Assembly: GCF_003946265.1 (NCBI RefSeq)
Contig: NZ_RHNO01000001.1
Location: 62,001-126,000, forward strand
DNA length: 64,000 nt
Direction of reading: 5' to 3'
Source: Levilactobacillus yonginensis
GTDB taxonomy: Bacteria > Bacillota > Bacilli > Lactobacillales > Lactobacillaceae
The notes under the pieces: model-generated
Told to the model about the DNA's origin: nothing
Database searches by the model: none
What the model saw: only the letters and a program-made list of their open reading frames with translations
Shown: piece after piece, positions 47,838 through 57,041 of the stretch
Numbering within the stretch: position 1 is the stretch's first letter
Layout of the letters: the number at the start of each line of letters is the position of its first letter
Program-made: the position numbers and the translations under genes

Positions 47838-49808
47838 ATGAAACACATTGTAGCGGGAATCGTTGCCCACGTTGATGCTGGCAAGACCACGCTATCCGAG
47901 GGCCTGTTGTATCAGTCTGGTGTGTTGCGCCAACTGGGGCGAGTCGACAAAGGGGACGCATTTCTCGACCCCGACGACCTCGAAAAACAGCGCGGCATTA
48001 CCATTTTTTCTCACCAGGCCAGCTTTACACACGGTGACCTGAACGTGACGTTACTGGACACCCCTGGGCACGTGGATTTTGCTTCGCAGACTGAACAGGT
48101 TTTAAGCGTCTTGGATTACGCCATCTTAGTGGTTTCCGCCACGGATGGTATCCAGGGATACACGCGGACCCTCTGGCGGCTGCTGGATCACTATCAAGTG
48201 CCCACGTTTGTTTTTGTGAATAAAATGGACGCAGATACGGCCGACCGCGACCGGGTATTGGCTGAGCTGCAGACCGTCTTTTCTGCGGGCTGTATTGCGT
48301 TTGGTGATGATGCAACCGCCGCGGCCGAAGATATTGCCATGCAAGATGATACCGTGTTGGAACAGTATTTGGATACGGGTGAACTGAGTGATGAGACGAT
48401 TCGTGGCATGATTCAACAGCGGCAGGTCTTCCCGTGTTACTTTGGGGCGGCACTGAAATTAGATGGCGTAGATGCTTTAATGGCAGGGCTAGAAAAGTGG
48501 ACGCAAGCCCCAACTTATCCGACTGAATTTGGTGCAAAAGTTTTTAAAATTTCCCACGATAAGGGCGAACGATTAACTTGGTTGCGCCTGACTGGTGGCC
48601 AATTAGCGACCAAGGCGGTGCTGTTGGGCGAGCAGAAGGTCAACCAACTGCGCGTTTACGATGGCACGAAATACGTGGTCAAGCAAACGGTGACGGCGGG
48701 GGACGTCTGCGCCATTCCAAATTTGACGGACACGCATCCGGGACAGGGATTAGGCCGTCAACCTGATGGTCGTACGCCGGAAATTCAACCAGTCTTGAAC
48801 TACACGTTGGATCCTAAGGACCACGACATTCACGATTGCCTGACGATTCTGCGGCAGTTGGAGGATGAGGATCCACAACTGCACGTAGCGTGGTCGAGTC
48901 AGCTCCAAGAGATTCGTGTGCAGATCATGGGTGCCGTCCAACTGGAAATCTTGCAACAAATATTGCGAGACCGGTTTAATTTGGATGTCGGTTTTGGCGA
49001 GGGCAGCATTCTCTACAAAGAGACCATCAGCCAACCAGTCGAAGGGGTCGGTCACTTTGAACCGCTACGGCACTATTCCGAAGTCCACCTCCTGATGGAA
49101 CCCGCACCACGCGGCAGCGGCGTGACGATTGCGGCCGACTGTTCGCTAGAGATTTTAGGGAAAAACTGGCAACATCAGGTGCTCAGCAATTTGCGGGCGA
49201 AGGAACACTTAGGGGTCTTGGTCGGGGCACCGCTGACCGACGTGAAACTCACCTTAGTGACTGGTCGGGCCAGTATCGTCCACTCGGTCGGCGGTGACTT
49301 TCGTGAGGCCACTTGGCGCGCCGTTCGGCAGGGATTGATGATGCTCAGAGATCAGGGTGGCGACCAGCTCCTTGAACCGTGGTATCGTTTCCGACTTGAG
49401 GTGGGGCAAGACCAAGTCGGTCGGGCGATGACGGATATTCAAAAGATGAACGGCAGTTTTGAGACGCCAGATACGGCTGGTGACAGTGGCTTGGCGACGT
49501 TGACGGGGGTCGCGCCCGTTTCAGAGATGCAAGACTACGCGCAGGCAGTCAACGCCTATACGCACGGGCAGGGGCAATTGGAATGCCTGATCGATGGCTA
49601 CCGGCCTTGCCATAACACTGATGAGGTCGTGGCGGCCCAGGACTATGCGCCAGTGGCCGACCTCCCCAATACGCCGGATTCCGTATTTTGTGCGCACGGG
49701 GCCGGTTACCCGGTTCCGTGGGACGAGGTGCCGGAGATGGCGCACGTGGATTATGCCTATTCGGCGACAGATTTAGCGCAACTACAAATTGATAGGGGAG
49801 TAAAATGA
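47838..49808 (+). CDS. Tet(M)-like ribosomal protection GTPase
   Basis: 656 aa. Translation-GTPase motifs: AHVDAGKTT (G1), RGITI (G2), DTPGHVDF (G3), NKMD (G4), then EF-G-like domains. The short GTPase domain and overall length match the Tet(M)/Tet(W)/OtrA ribosomal protection family rather than EF-G. Such proteins dislodge tetracycline from ribosomes. Chromosomal relatives in lactobacilli are not always functional in resistance, so I leave the symbol empty. AAGGAG precedes ATG 47838. It overlaps the next gene by 4 bp. Confidence 0.85.
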   Translation: MKHIVAGIVAHVDAGKTTLSEGLLYQSGVLRQLGRVDKGDAFLDPDDLEKQRGITIFSHQASFTHGDLNVTLLDTPGHVDFASQTEQVLSVLDYAILVVSATDGIQGYTRTLWRLLDHYQVPTFVFVNKMDADTADRDRVLAELQTVFSAGCIAFGDDATAAAEDIAMQDDTVLEQYLDTGELSDETIRGMIQQRQVFPCYFGAALKLDGVDALMAGLEKWTQAPTYPTEFGAKVFKISHDKGERLTWLRLTGGQLATKAVLLGEQKVNQLRVYDGTKYVVKQTVTAGDVCAIPNLTDTHPGQGLGRQPDGRTPEIQPVLNYTLDPKDHDIHDCLTILRQLEDEDPQLHVAWSSQLQEIRVQIMGAVQLEILQQILRDRFNLDVGFGEGSILYKETISQPVEGVGHFEPLRHYSEVHLLMEPAPRGSGVTIAADCSLEILGKNWQHQVLSNLRAKEHLGVLVGAPLTDVKLTLVTGRASIVHSVGGDFREATWRAVRQGLMMLRDQGGDQLLEPWYRFRLEVGQDQVGRAMTDIQKMNGSFETPDTAGDSGLATLTGVAPVSEMQDYAQAVNAYTHGQGQLECLIDGYRPCHNTDEVVAAQDYAPVADLPNTPDSVFCAHGAGYPVPWDEVPEMAHVDYAYSATDLAQLQIDRGVK

Positions 49809-50506
49809 TGGACATCGTTTTTAATGAGAGTTTTGGCAACGCCTTGGCGGACGCCCTGAAACAACCCGTGATCGGTCTGCAATTGGACTTGCAGGTTGGT
49901 GACTTAGGTCGGCTGACCGGAGAATCAACCGACTTTTGGCAAATGAAAGCCCGGCTAGAGGGGACAACGATGGCCACCGAATTGGCCCAAGCTGTGCAAC
50001 AAGGAATCGGACAACTGCAAGCGGCCATTGAACGGGGCGATGCGATTCGCGTGTGGTGGAGTGACCATCCCGATGACCGGTTAGGTTTCATGTGGGTATG
50101 TGCCCTGATGAAAGATGTGCCTAATCGACTGACACAAATCAAGGTTCCCTTGGAACGGGTTACGAGTGGGTCACCGACTGCGTTTCAGCAGTTTGTGAGC
50201 CTGGCTGAATGGGACGGCGACGCAGCTTTGGCGTTCCTTGATGGGGCGACTGATGTGCCTGCCAGTGAACGTCTGGCGATTAGCGACGAGTGGGCGCATC
50301 AGGTAGCGGAAAATGCCCCATTGCGCGTGACGGTCAATGGTCACACACTGGGCGTGCCAGCCGATTTCTGGGACAATTTGATCGCCACGGAAATGCAGCC
50401 GAATAAATCGGTTATTTGGACGACTGGTCGGGTGCTGGGTGAGCTCCCGGTGGGTCTACCGGACTGGTGGGTGCGTGGCCGATTAGCAGGGCTACGTCAG
50501 GCCTAG
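49805..50506 (+). CDS. DUF1835/DUF3658-like protein
   Basis: 233 aa, soluble. The start MDIVFNESFGNALADAL and the middle RVWWSDHPDDRLGFMWV are typical of DUF1835, and the C-terminal half (ISDEWAHQVAENAPLR) fits DUF3658. No biochemical role is known to me. Its start overlaps the stop of the ribosomal protection gene (ATGA), so the two are translationally coupled, and a link to that GTPase is possible. GGGGAG lies upstream. Confidence 0.7.
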   Translation: MMDIVFNESFGNALADALKQPVIGLQLDLQVGDLGRLTGESTDFWQMKARLEGTTMATELAQAVQQGIGQLQAAIERGDAIRVWWSDHPDDRLGFMWVCALMKDVPNRLTQIKVPLERVTSGSPTAFQQFVSLAEWDGDAALAFLDGATDVPASERLAISDEWAHQVAENAPLRVTVNGHTLGVPADFWDNLIATEMQPNKSVIWTTGRVLGELPVGLPDWWVRGRLAGLRQA

Positions 50507-50526
50507 CTAGAGTGAATACAGGATGA

Positions 50527-50572
50527 GGGACATGGCTGATCAGGGAAACTGGCAGTGATGTCCTTTTTTTAA
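50527..50572 (+). terminator. Weak terminator
   Basis: GGACAT pairs with ATGTCC across a long loop, followed by seven T residues. Confidence 0.5.
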
Positions 50573-50662
50573 ATCAGCATAATTGGCGAAACAAATGAGT
50601 TGCCTTCGACTGGGACGAAGGGTGTACGCTTACGTCATAAATAATTCAGGAGTGTGATAATT

Positions 50663-51508
50663 TTGACAAAGACATGGTTAATTACGGGAACATCAACGGG
50701 TTTTGGTAAGTCGCTAGCAACCTTTTTAGCGCAAAAGGATGACGTGAACTTAGTGGCTACGGCTCGGCACACGGACCAGTTAGCTTATCTGGACCAATAC
50801 AATCACGGCCAGATCCTCAAACAGGTCTTGGATGTGACCAAGCCAGACGAAATTACGGCCGCTGTCGCAGCTACGACCGACAAGTTTGGCGCCCTCGATG
50901 TCCTGATCAACAACGCTGGTCTCGGGTACTTCGGGACGTTTGAAGAAAGTGACCGGGACGCCGTTCGGTACATGTTTGACGTGAACGTCTGGGGCCTGGT
51001 TGATATGACGCGCGCCGTATTACCAACGATGCGAAACCAAGGGGCGGGTATCATCGTGAACTTTTCATCGATTGCCGGATTGGCTTCCTTCCCAACGCTG
51101 TCCTTCTATCATGGTAGTAAGCACGCCGTTGAAGGCATTAGCGCGTCATTGGCACAAGAAGTGGCTGACCAAGGCATCAAGGTTATGTTGATCGAGCCAA
51201 GTGGTTTCCGGACTGATTGGGCCGGTCGTTCGTCACAAAAGGCCATGCCTAAGATTTCAGCGTACGCGCAGTTCGCCGATAGTATTGAAGGTAGTGAGAC
51301 CGGGGCGCACCACGAGCCTGGTGATCCTGACAAGGCAGCGGCCATCATTTACGATCAAGTGATGAACCACGCTGCAGAGTTACCGCTGCATTTGCCACTG
51401 GGTAAGTTTGCGACGGACACGGCCATTGCTAAGTATGAAAAGTCATTAGCTGACTTTAAGGCGGTTCGGGAGATTTCACTTTCCGCGGACCAACCGGAAG
51501 AAAAGTAG
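50663..51508 (+). CDS. Short-chain dehydrogenase/reductase
   Basis: 281 aa. Cofactor motif TGTSTGFG, NNAG, the catalytic Ser (SSIAGL) and YHGSK: a complete classical SDR, NADP(H)-type by its lack of an acidic residue after strand 2. The start is TTG 50663 (MTKTWLITG), with AGGAG ten bases upstream; an in-frame GTG at 50654 is too close to the ribosome site. Substrate unknown. Confidence 0.9.
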   Translation: MTKTWLITGTSTGFGKSLATFLAQKDDVNLVATARHTDQLAYLDQYNHGQILKQVLDVTKPDEITAAVAATTDKFGALDVLINNAGLGYFGTFEESDRDAVRYMFDVNVWGLVDMTRAVLPTMRNQGAGIIVNFSSIAGLASFPTLSFYHGSKHAVEGISASLAQEVADQGIKVMLIEPSGFRTDWAGRSSQKAMPKISAYAQFADSIEGSETGAHHEPGDPDKAAAIIYDQVMNHAAELPLHLPLGKFATDTAIAKYEKSLADFKAVREISLSADQPEEK

Positions 51509-51513
51509 GCTTT

Positions 51514-51693
51514 GAGAGCGTGAGATAAAAGGCGGTTAGTCAATGAGCAGTAATGGCGATAGACGAATAATCCCAATTTTGGATTGTTTGTCTATCAGGT
51601 TAAGCGGAGTTAACAGCCTTTTGTCGCACGTTTCGACCCTATATGGTCGGAGCGCAAAAGGGGGTAGGGATTTTGTCCTACCTCCTTTTTTGT
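51514..51693 (+). repeat. Dispersed structured repeat R2, copy A
   Basis: About 180 bp, closely similar to 60816-60995. Both contain AAGGCGGTTAGTCAATGAGC and a long stem, GATAGACGAATAATCC with its near complement. TTGTCGCACGTTTC follows, and a terminal hairpin with T run (here GGTAGG/CCTACC) ends it. The terminal stems differ in sequence but keep pairing. It follows the SDR stop and would terminate it. Confidence 0.8.
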
Positions 51694-51753
51694 CACCAAT
51701 TTTTCCAGCCGTTAAGGCGCATTAACTAACCCCCTGCTGCCCCAATCAATTTA

Positions 51754-51769
51754 TGTTTCATGTGAAACA
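51754..51769. promoter_or_regulatory. parS-like ParB site
   Basis: TGTTTCATGTGAAACA differs from the consensus TGTTTCACGTGAAACA at one base. Identical to the site at 63611. Lies 62 bp before the pip start. Confidence 0.65.
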
Positions 51770-51831
51770 ATGAAGACCTTTAGAACAACCGGGCAAGTGG
51801 GTATAATGAACCTAAAAGTGAGGTCGGTAAA

Positions 51832-52716
51832 ATGAAAATTCAAGAAGGTTACATGCCCTTCGGGTCGTATCAAACGTACTATCGTGTGGTGGGCGATCTA
51901 ACGAGTGGGTTAACGCCACTATTGCTGCTACATGGTGGCCCCGGGTCGACGCACAACTACTTCGAGGCATTTGATGAATTGGCGGCACAAACGGGGCGGC
52001 CCGTGGTCATGTACGATCAATTGGGATGTGGAAAATCATCGCACCCGGCGGATACTAGTCTGTGGCGAGCAGAAACCTGGGTGGCCGAGTTACAGGCTCT
52101 CCGTGACTATCTGCACCTCGACCGGGTTCATTTGTTGGGGCAATCCTGGGGTGGAATGCTGGCTATTATTTATCTGTGTGACTATCAACCAGCTGGTATC
52201 CAGAGCCTGATTCTGGCAAGCACGCTATCTTCCGCTAAGCTGTGGGCTCAGGAACAACATCGCATGATTCGTTTCATGGCGCCAGCTGATCAGGAAGCCA
52301 TCAAACTAGCGGAAGCAACGGGTGACTTCACCAGTGCTGCCTATCTGGCGGCTAATGACCGCTACATGGTGGCCCATGCCGCGGGACCAGTGACGGCGGA
52401 CTCTCCCGAGTTTCTTCGCCGGCCGAAACAGAGTGGCACCGTTGCTTATGAGACGGCCTGGGGGCCTAACGAGTATTTCCCGACCGGTACCCTAAAGAAC
52501 TACGACTACACAGAAAAATTGACGCAGTTGACGACACCAACCTTGGTGACGAGCGGGACCAATGATTTGTGTACGCCATTAGTCGCCAAAACCATGGTCG
52601 ATCACCTGCAACACGCGGAGTGGACGCTCTTTGCCCACAGCCGCCATATGGCGTTTATTGACGAAACGCCGGCCTATTTTGCACGCTTGACGCGGTGGTT
52701 AGCTGACCAAGAATAA
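51832..52716 (+). CDS. pip: Proline iminopeptidase (S33 family)
   Basis: 294 aa. HGGPG (34-38) and the nucleophile elbow GQSWGG with Ser105 are the signature of proline iminopeptidases, which release N-terminal proline from peptides. The acid is probably Asp in GTNDLCTP, and the His lies in HSRHMAF. Cytosolic, serving peptide use in a proteolytic lactic acid bacterium. ATG 51832 follows GAGGTCGG. It is followed by the R1 repeat. Confidence 0.9.
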   Translation: MKIQEGYMPFGSYQTYYRVVGDLTSGLTPLLLLHGGPGSTHNYFEAFDELAAQTGRPVVMYDQLGCGKSSHPADTSLWRAETWVAELQALRDYLHLDRVHLLGQSWGGMLAIIYLCDYQPAGIQSLILASTLSSAKLWAQEQHRMIRFMAPADQEAIKLAEATGDFTSAAYLAANDRYMVAHAAGPVTADSPEFLRRPKQSGTVAYETAWGPNEYFPTGTLKNYDYTEKLTQLTTPTLVTSGTNDLCTPLVAKTMVDHLQHAEWTLFAHSRHMAFIDETPAYFARLTRWLADQE

Positions 52717-52722
52717 TAAGCC

Positions 52723-53128
52723 GTTATAGACTTAAGGTTAGGCTCACTCAGCCACCTGCGGCGGTCAGAGGTTCCGCCTGCTGTGGGGAACGCCTGCGGC
52801 CTGAAAAGCGGTCCTTCGGCTCGGTTTGAAGCCTGGGGAAACCACCAGTCTCCAAACACGTCCCACGCTGTAAGCCGAGAATCGGCTAACACCGTCGACA
52901 CAGCAAGCTCCACCTCTGACCCCCTCCGGTTAAGCAGGTTCTTGGAAGCTAAGCTAGCTTAGATGTCTAAATCATAGCATTTACTCAATGTTGTTGACGC
53001 GCCACTAGGTAGCCGAGAGTGAGCCAAATTTGGTGAACGGTCAGGCGGGAATTTTCCACTATGTCCGACTAGACCCCCAGTACCCAATCCTTGTTGTATC
53101 AGGCATAGTGGGTGCTTCAATCTTTAGT
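52723..53128. repeat. Dispersed intergenic repeat R1, copy 2 (inverted relative to copy 1)
   Basis: Matches the reverse complement of 45889-46275 in its outer and middle blocks. It carries a different insertion (52763-52921) and lacks the one in copy 1. The two copies lie about 6.4 kb apart in opposite orientation, so recombination between them would invert the segment in between. Confidence 0.8.
52763..52921. mobile_element. 159-bp palindrome-ended insert in R1 copy 2
   Basis: Begins GGTCAGAGG and ends CCTCTGACC; the pairing continues inward with mismatches (GCCTGCTGTG with CACAGCAAGC). Copy 1 has only a single GTCAGAGA at this point. Non-coding, GC-rich, probably a hairpin element. Confidence 0.6.
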
Positions 53129-53138
53129 TAATTACGTT

Positions 53139-53186
53139 AAAACGCACGAACACCAGCCAAACTTGGCGGTGTCCGTGCGTTTTTGT
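53139..53186. terminator. Terminator of the YhgE-like gene
   Basis: AAAACGCACGAACACC pairs with GGTGTCCGTGCGTTTT around a loop; strong on both strands. Confidence 0.88.
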
Positions 53187-53260
53187 AGTGAAAATCGATT
53201 ACTGTTTTCTCAAAAAGGGGGTGACAAATCTCAACTGAATTTCGTTAGTAAGAGTAAGGG

Positions 53261-56020
53261 CTAAGTTTCCGAAATATCCATGGCACTGATTCGGCCGTGG
53301 CGGCGCGCGTAGAACAAGACGGCCATACCCGAGAATACCAAAGCAATCAGCAGGAGCACGCCCATTTCTGTTAGGGCGGAGTCTCCGATCATCAGCGTTT
53401 CACGCAACCCCGTGACTGAATAACTCATTGGCAACCAGGGATGAATGGCCTTGAAGAAACCGTTGGTCAACTGGAGGGGGTAGGTACCAGCCGACCCGCC
53501 TAACTGGAGGACCAGGAGGACCATGCTAAAGAAGGCACCCGGTTTGCCAAAGACAAGATTCAGCCAGTAGACGATACTCATGAACGCTGCACCGGTAATG
53601 ACTAGCATCAGGAACGTTGCCCACGGGTGAATGGGGGCTAGACCATCAATGGCTGCCATGAGTCCGGTCATGAAGAGGGCTTCACCTAGAACAAAGGCAC
53701 TCATGATGGAAGCTTTGCCTAGCCACCAACGCCAACCGCTCCGGGGGTATTTACGTGGTGTGTACATATCAAACATCAGGTTGAAGGCTAATGCGCCTAC
53801 AAAGAGAGAAACGGACATCATGTACGGGGCCATCCCCGTTCCGTTGTCCGGGGCGTCGTCGTGGTCACTGTGCTGGGTGGTGGTTGGTTTAGCAAATTGA
53901 CGGTAGGTCAACTGGGACGGGTGTACGGCTGCTTTACGTCCAGCCATGTTGAGTGATTTGGCCAGCTTCGCATTGCCCGCAGTGACCTTGGTAGCTCCGG
54001 TCGTGGCTTGTCCCGCACCAGTTGCCAGTTTTTGCGCACCCGCGGAGACTCGACCACTACCGTTAGCGACCGTTTGCAGGGCCGTCGTCAGTTGGGGCCC
54101 ACTGGTAGCTAACTTGGTGAGACCGCTGTTTAGAGTGGCTGCCCCATCTGCCAATTGGGTGACACCGGTGGTTAGTCGAGGGGTCTGGTCATTGAGTGTG
54201 GTGAGGCCGGACGCAACTGAAGTAGCACCGTTGGTGAGGGTGGCATTTTGTGCAGTTAGTTTTTGGCTACCGTCGGCCAGCTGGGTGGTTCCGTCTGCTA
54301 ATTTGGCAGTACCAGTCGTCAGTTCCGTACCGCTGTTGTTCAGCTTCGCCGTCCCCGTTGCTAGGCTATTGGCGCCGGTAGCAAGTTTAGCCGTGCTAGT
54401 GGCTAGGGCGGGTGTTTGCTGGTGTAAGGTTTGGAGACCATTATCCAGGCTAGTGAGGGCAGTATTAGCTTTTTGTAAGCCAGTGGTCAGCGACTGTGCG
54501 TTGGTGGTCAGAGTGGTGATACTGGTAGTTAGCGTATCCTGAGCGCTAGTGGCCGTAGCCAGTGACTTTTGCAGCTGGGCTGCGGCTGCAGTATCGGTGG
54601 CCAGGTCAGTCAAATCATTGCTGAGCTGTTTGGCAGCCTTTTGCGCAGCACCAACAGAACTGCTAGTGCTATCGTCAGCCGCTTTTAGCATAGCGGCCTT
54701 TTGTGAGGCGGTTAACCCTTGCGCATCAGCGGTACTGGCCAATTTGGATTGAAGAGCACCGCTGTCCGTGTCCGCCAAGGTGGTTAGAGCGGCTTCAAGG
54801 GCGGTGGCATCGGTTTTGACCGTTGCGGAACTCTGAGAACTAGTGGCCAATTTTTCAGAAGCCTGCTTGAGGGCGGCCTGTTGTTCTTGCGACGTTTTCA
54901 ATCCGGCTTGGACCTTTTGCAGGCCACTAGTGAGGGCGGCGGATCCGGTGGCAAGTTGGTCAAAATTGGTTACCAGTTGCTGACTACCATCTGCTAATTT
55001 GCCCACACTGGTATCGAGCGTCTGGGTGCTGCCCGCTAGTTTTGTCAGATTACCCTTAAGCTGTTGGGCACCGGTGTTGGCAGTGTGTACACCAGCGACG
55101 TAGGTTTGTGTGCCGTTCTGCACGGTACGACTGCCCCGTGTGAGTTGGCCACTAGCGGCGTTCATTTTGCTGGCGCCTTGCGTGTAGGCTGCCACGCCGG
55201 TTGCTAAACGCTCGCCACCAGTCTTGAGTTGGCCGATACCACTCACGAGTTGGTGGGATTGGCTGAGTAACTGGTCGAGGCCGGTGCTGATTTTTTGACT
55301 GCCGGCCTGGGCCTGTTTTACGCCCGTGACGTAGGCGTTTAATTTGGTCGTGATGGTGGTTTCACCGTTGGTCAATTTGACGTTGCTGGCAGCCAAATTG
55401 TTGAGACCCTGGGTAATTTTGCGGTCGGCACTGGTGAGTTGCTGACTCCCAGTTGCCAACTTCTGGCTACCAGTTCCAGCAGTCGAGAGTCCCACGCTGA
55501 GTTGCTTAATACTGGTAAAGAGGGTCTTGGCATAGCTTTGGGTGACCGCATTGCCGACGGACTGAGCGGCAGTCTTGGCAGCAGTGGTGGTCATTTTAGC
55601 GGCGGTGAAATTGTGGCCGGCACTGGTTTCATAGTGCAGAACCATCTTGTGCGGGGTTCGTTGCATCAAGGTGGTGGCGTTGTGCGAAAAATCTTGGGGA
55701 ACGGTAATGACCATGTAGTATTTTCCGTGTTGCAGACCGCGCTTGGCGGCGGCCTCATTGGTAACTGGGATGAATTTCATGGCATCGGAGTCTGACAAAT
55801 TGTGAACTAGGTTTTGACCGGCGGCGAGGTGCTGGCCCTGATAGGTGACGGGGCGGTCTTGGTTGACTACGGCAACGGGTAAGTCCGCAAGCTTGCCATA
55901 GGGATCCCACATGGATTTTAGAAAGGTGACTGCGTAAATCGATGGAATCAACATGATTACAATCAATACAATTAATAACAGTTTGTGTTTAATTAAATAA
56001 CGCCATTCGGCTCGAATCAT
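53261..56020 (-). CDS. YhgE/Pip-type ABC-2-like membrane protein
   Basis: 919 aa. The N-terminal cytoplasmic stub and first membrane helix (KLLLIVLIVIMLIPSIYAV) are followed by the YhgE region (DLPVAVVNQDRPV). A very long extracellular Ala/Thr/Leu-rich part has many near repeats of LATGSQQLT type that should form coiled coils. Five C-terminal membrane helices end the protein. The family relates to phage-infection protein Pip and to ESX-type EsaA; some members act as phage receptors. ATG 56020 follows GGAGGGAATC. It is divergent from the TetR gene, which probably represses it. Confidence 0.88.
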   Translation of the reverse strand: MIRAEWRYLIKHKLLLIVLIVIMLIPSIYAVTFLKSMWDPYGKLADLPVAVVNQDRPVTYQGQHLAAGQNLVHNLSDSDAMKFIPVTNEAAAKRGLQHGKYYMVITVPQDFSHNATTLMQRTPHKMVLHYETSAGHNFTAAKMTTTAAKTAAQSVGNAVTQSYAKTLFTSIKQLSVGLSTAGTGSQKLATGSQQLTSADRKITQGLNNLAASNVKLTNGETTITTKLNAYVTGVKQAQAGSQKISTGLDQLLSQSHQLVSGIGQLKTGGERLATGVAAYTQGASKMNAASGQLTRGSRTVQNGTQTYVAGVHTANTGAQQLKGNLTKLAGSTQTLDTSVGKLADGSQQLVTNFDQLATGSAALTSGLQKVQAGLKTSQEQQAALKQASEKLATSSQSSATVKTDATALEAALTTLADTDSGALQSKLASTADAQGLTASQKAAMLKAADDSTSSSVGAAQKAAKQLSNDLTDLATDTAAAAQLQKSLATATSAQDTLTTSITTLTTNAQSLTTGLQKANTALTSLDNGLQTLHQQTPALATSTAKLATGANSLATGTAKLNNSGTELTTGTAKLADGTTQLADGSQKLTAQNATLTNGATSVASGLTTLNDQTPRLTTGVTQLADGAATLNSGLTKLATSGPQLTTALQTVANGSGRVSAGAQKLATGAGQATTGATKVTAGNAKLAKSLNMAGRKAAVHPSQLTYRQFAKPTTTQHSDHDDAPDNGTGMAPYMMSVSLFVGALAFNLMFDMYTPRKYPRSGWRWWLGKASIMSAFVLGEALFMTGLMAAIDGLAPIHPWATFLMLVITGAAFMSIVYWLNLVFGKPGAFFSMVLLVLQLGGSAGTYPLQLTNGFFKAIHPWLPMSYSVTGLRETLMIGDSALTEMGVLLLIALVFSGMAVLFYARRHGRISAMDISET

Positions 56021-56184
56021 CGGTGATTCCCTCCTTGAACTGTGGTATGCTGTGAGCAAATATTTTATGCCTCACGTGTGGTTAAAGGATAAGGACTTGG
56101 GAACCAAGCGTCCACAACAAAAAGTGGCAACCTGAGGAGTAAGCCACACTTTTGCCACATCTGGGGTCTAACTGGAGGAATACC
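56021..56184. promoter_or_regulatory. Divergent promoter region of yhgE-like and tetR genes
   Basis: Contains AAAGTGGCAA (from 56119) and TTTTGCCACAT (from 56149), inverted to each other around GAGGAGTAAGCC, a candidate TetR operator. Exact promoter elements are not clear. Confidence 0.45.
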
Positions 56185-56769
56185 ATGACTGATCGACGCG
56201 TTATCAGAACTAACCAGGCACTGCGAGCGGCATTTAGAAAGTTGGCACAGCAGTACCGTTTTCGTGAGTTGACGGTGCAACAGTTGACGGATGAAGCGAA
56301 TATTAACCGCAAAACATTTTACTTACACTATGACTCGATTGATGACTTGGCAGATAGTTTTACGGCGGAGATTGCGGATCAGTTGTTAGAGCTGCTACTA
56401 CGTGAACCGGCTAATCATGATCCATTGCATCATCCAGGGGTTTGGTTTGACCGGTTGGACGCCTTCTTTGAGGAGGCACCGACCTTTTACACGTTCATTT
56501 TAAATTCGGATGACTACAGTTTTCTTTCACGGCGGGTCAAGCATCGAGTAGCAACGGGGCTGGCGGCTAGTTTTGAAACGGACTACGGCCTGAATGCGAC
56601 GGATGCCAAGCTCGCTGTGACGTTTCTGATCGACAATACCCTCACGTTATTTCGACTGTACATCACCGGTCAGTTGGACTTGTCGGTAGCGGCGTTTCGC
56701 GAGCGCATCGTGACGCTCAATCTTCGGGGGATGCAGGGATTTTTGGCGGAAGTAAAGCAGAAAAAATAA
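56185..56769 (+). CDS. TetR/AcrR-family regulator
   Basis: 194 aa. The N-terminal helix-turn-helix (FRELTVQQLTDEANINRKTFYLHY) is classical TetR; the rest is the helical ligand-binding domain, as in DhaS-like or TetR_C_7-like regulators. ATG 56185 follows TGGAGGAA; the frame opens 33 nt earlier. Its divergent neighbour is the likely target. Confidence 0.92.
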   Translation: MTDRRVIRTNQALRAAFRKLAQQYRFRELTVQQLTDEANINRKTFYLHYDSIDDLADSFTAEIADQLLELLLREPANHDPLHHPGVWFDRLDAFFEEAPTFYTFILNSDDYSFLSRRVKHRVATGLAASFETDYGLNATDAKLAVTFLIDNTLTLFRLYITGQLDLSVAAFRERIVTLNLRGMQGFLAEVKQKK

Positions 56770-56965
56770 ATTTTGAAACGTTTCTGTTGGCGTTATCCGG
56801 TCCGCGACGTCACTCAACATAGTCGAACGGCGGGGAAGGTTCATCACTTTGCGCAGGGGGCTAAGTTTATGGTGTGGGTATCAGCCATCACAATTTGATG
56901 ACACGATTCGTCCTGGAAAACGGCCACTATGTGACAGCGAATAGGAAGTTAGTTATGGCAGTTAC
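56770..56965 (+). pseudogene. Remnant of a DUF5776 surface-protein C-terminus
   Basis: One frame gives RYPVRDVTQHSRTAGK (from 56791), another HHNLMTRFVLENGHYVTANRKL (from 56886). Both align with the DUF5776 end of the protein at 37099 (YQVRDVNHHSRTAGK, HNLTTRFVLSNGRYVTANKQL). A deletion and a frame change separate the pieces; there is no start. A decayed gene end left between tetR and yaaA. Confidence 0.75.
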
Positions 56966-57006
56966 AAAAAAGACGAATCTGGGGAAAATCTCAGATTCGT
57001 CTTTTT
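56966..57006. terminator. Terminator of yaaA side
   Basis: AAAAGACGAATCTG-GGG pairs with CTC-AGATTCGTCTTTTT, A-rich left and T-rich right, usable from both sides. Confidence 0.85.
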
Positions 57007-57041
57007 ATATTTGAAAAGGTGCGTATCAGAAGGCGGCTAGT

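Noticed and set aside
53631-55795. Several plus-strand frames of 67-198 aa rich in Val/Ala/Ser
   Set aside because: Antisense shadows of the repetitive YhgE-like gene; composition follows its LATGSQQL repeats.
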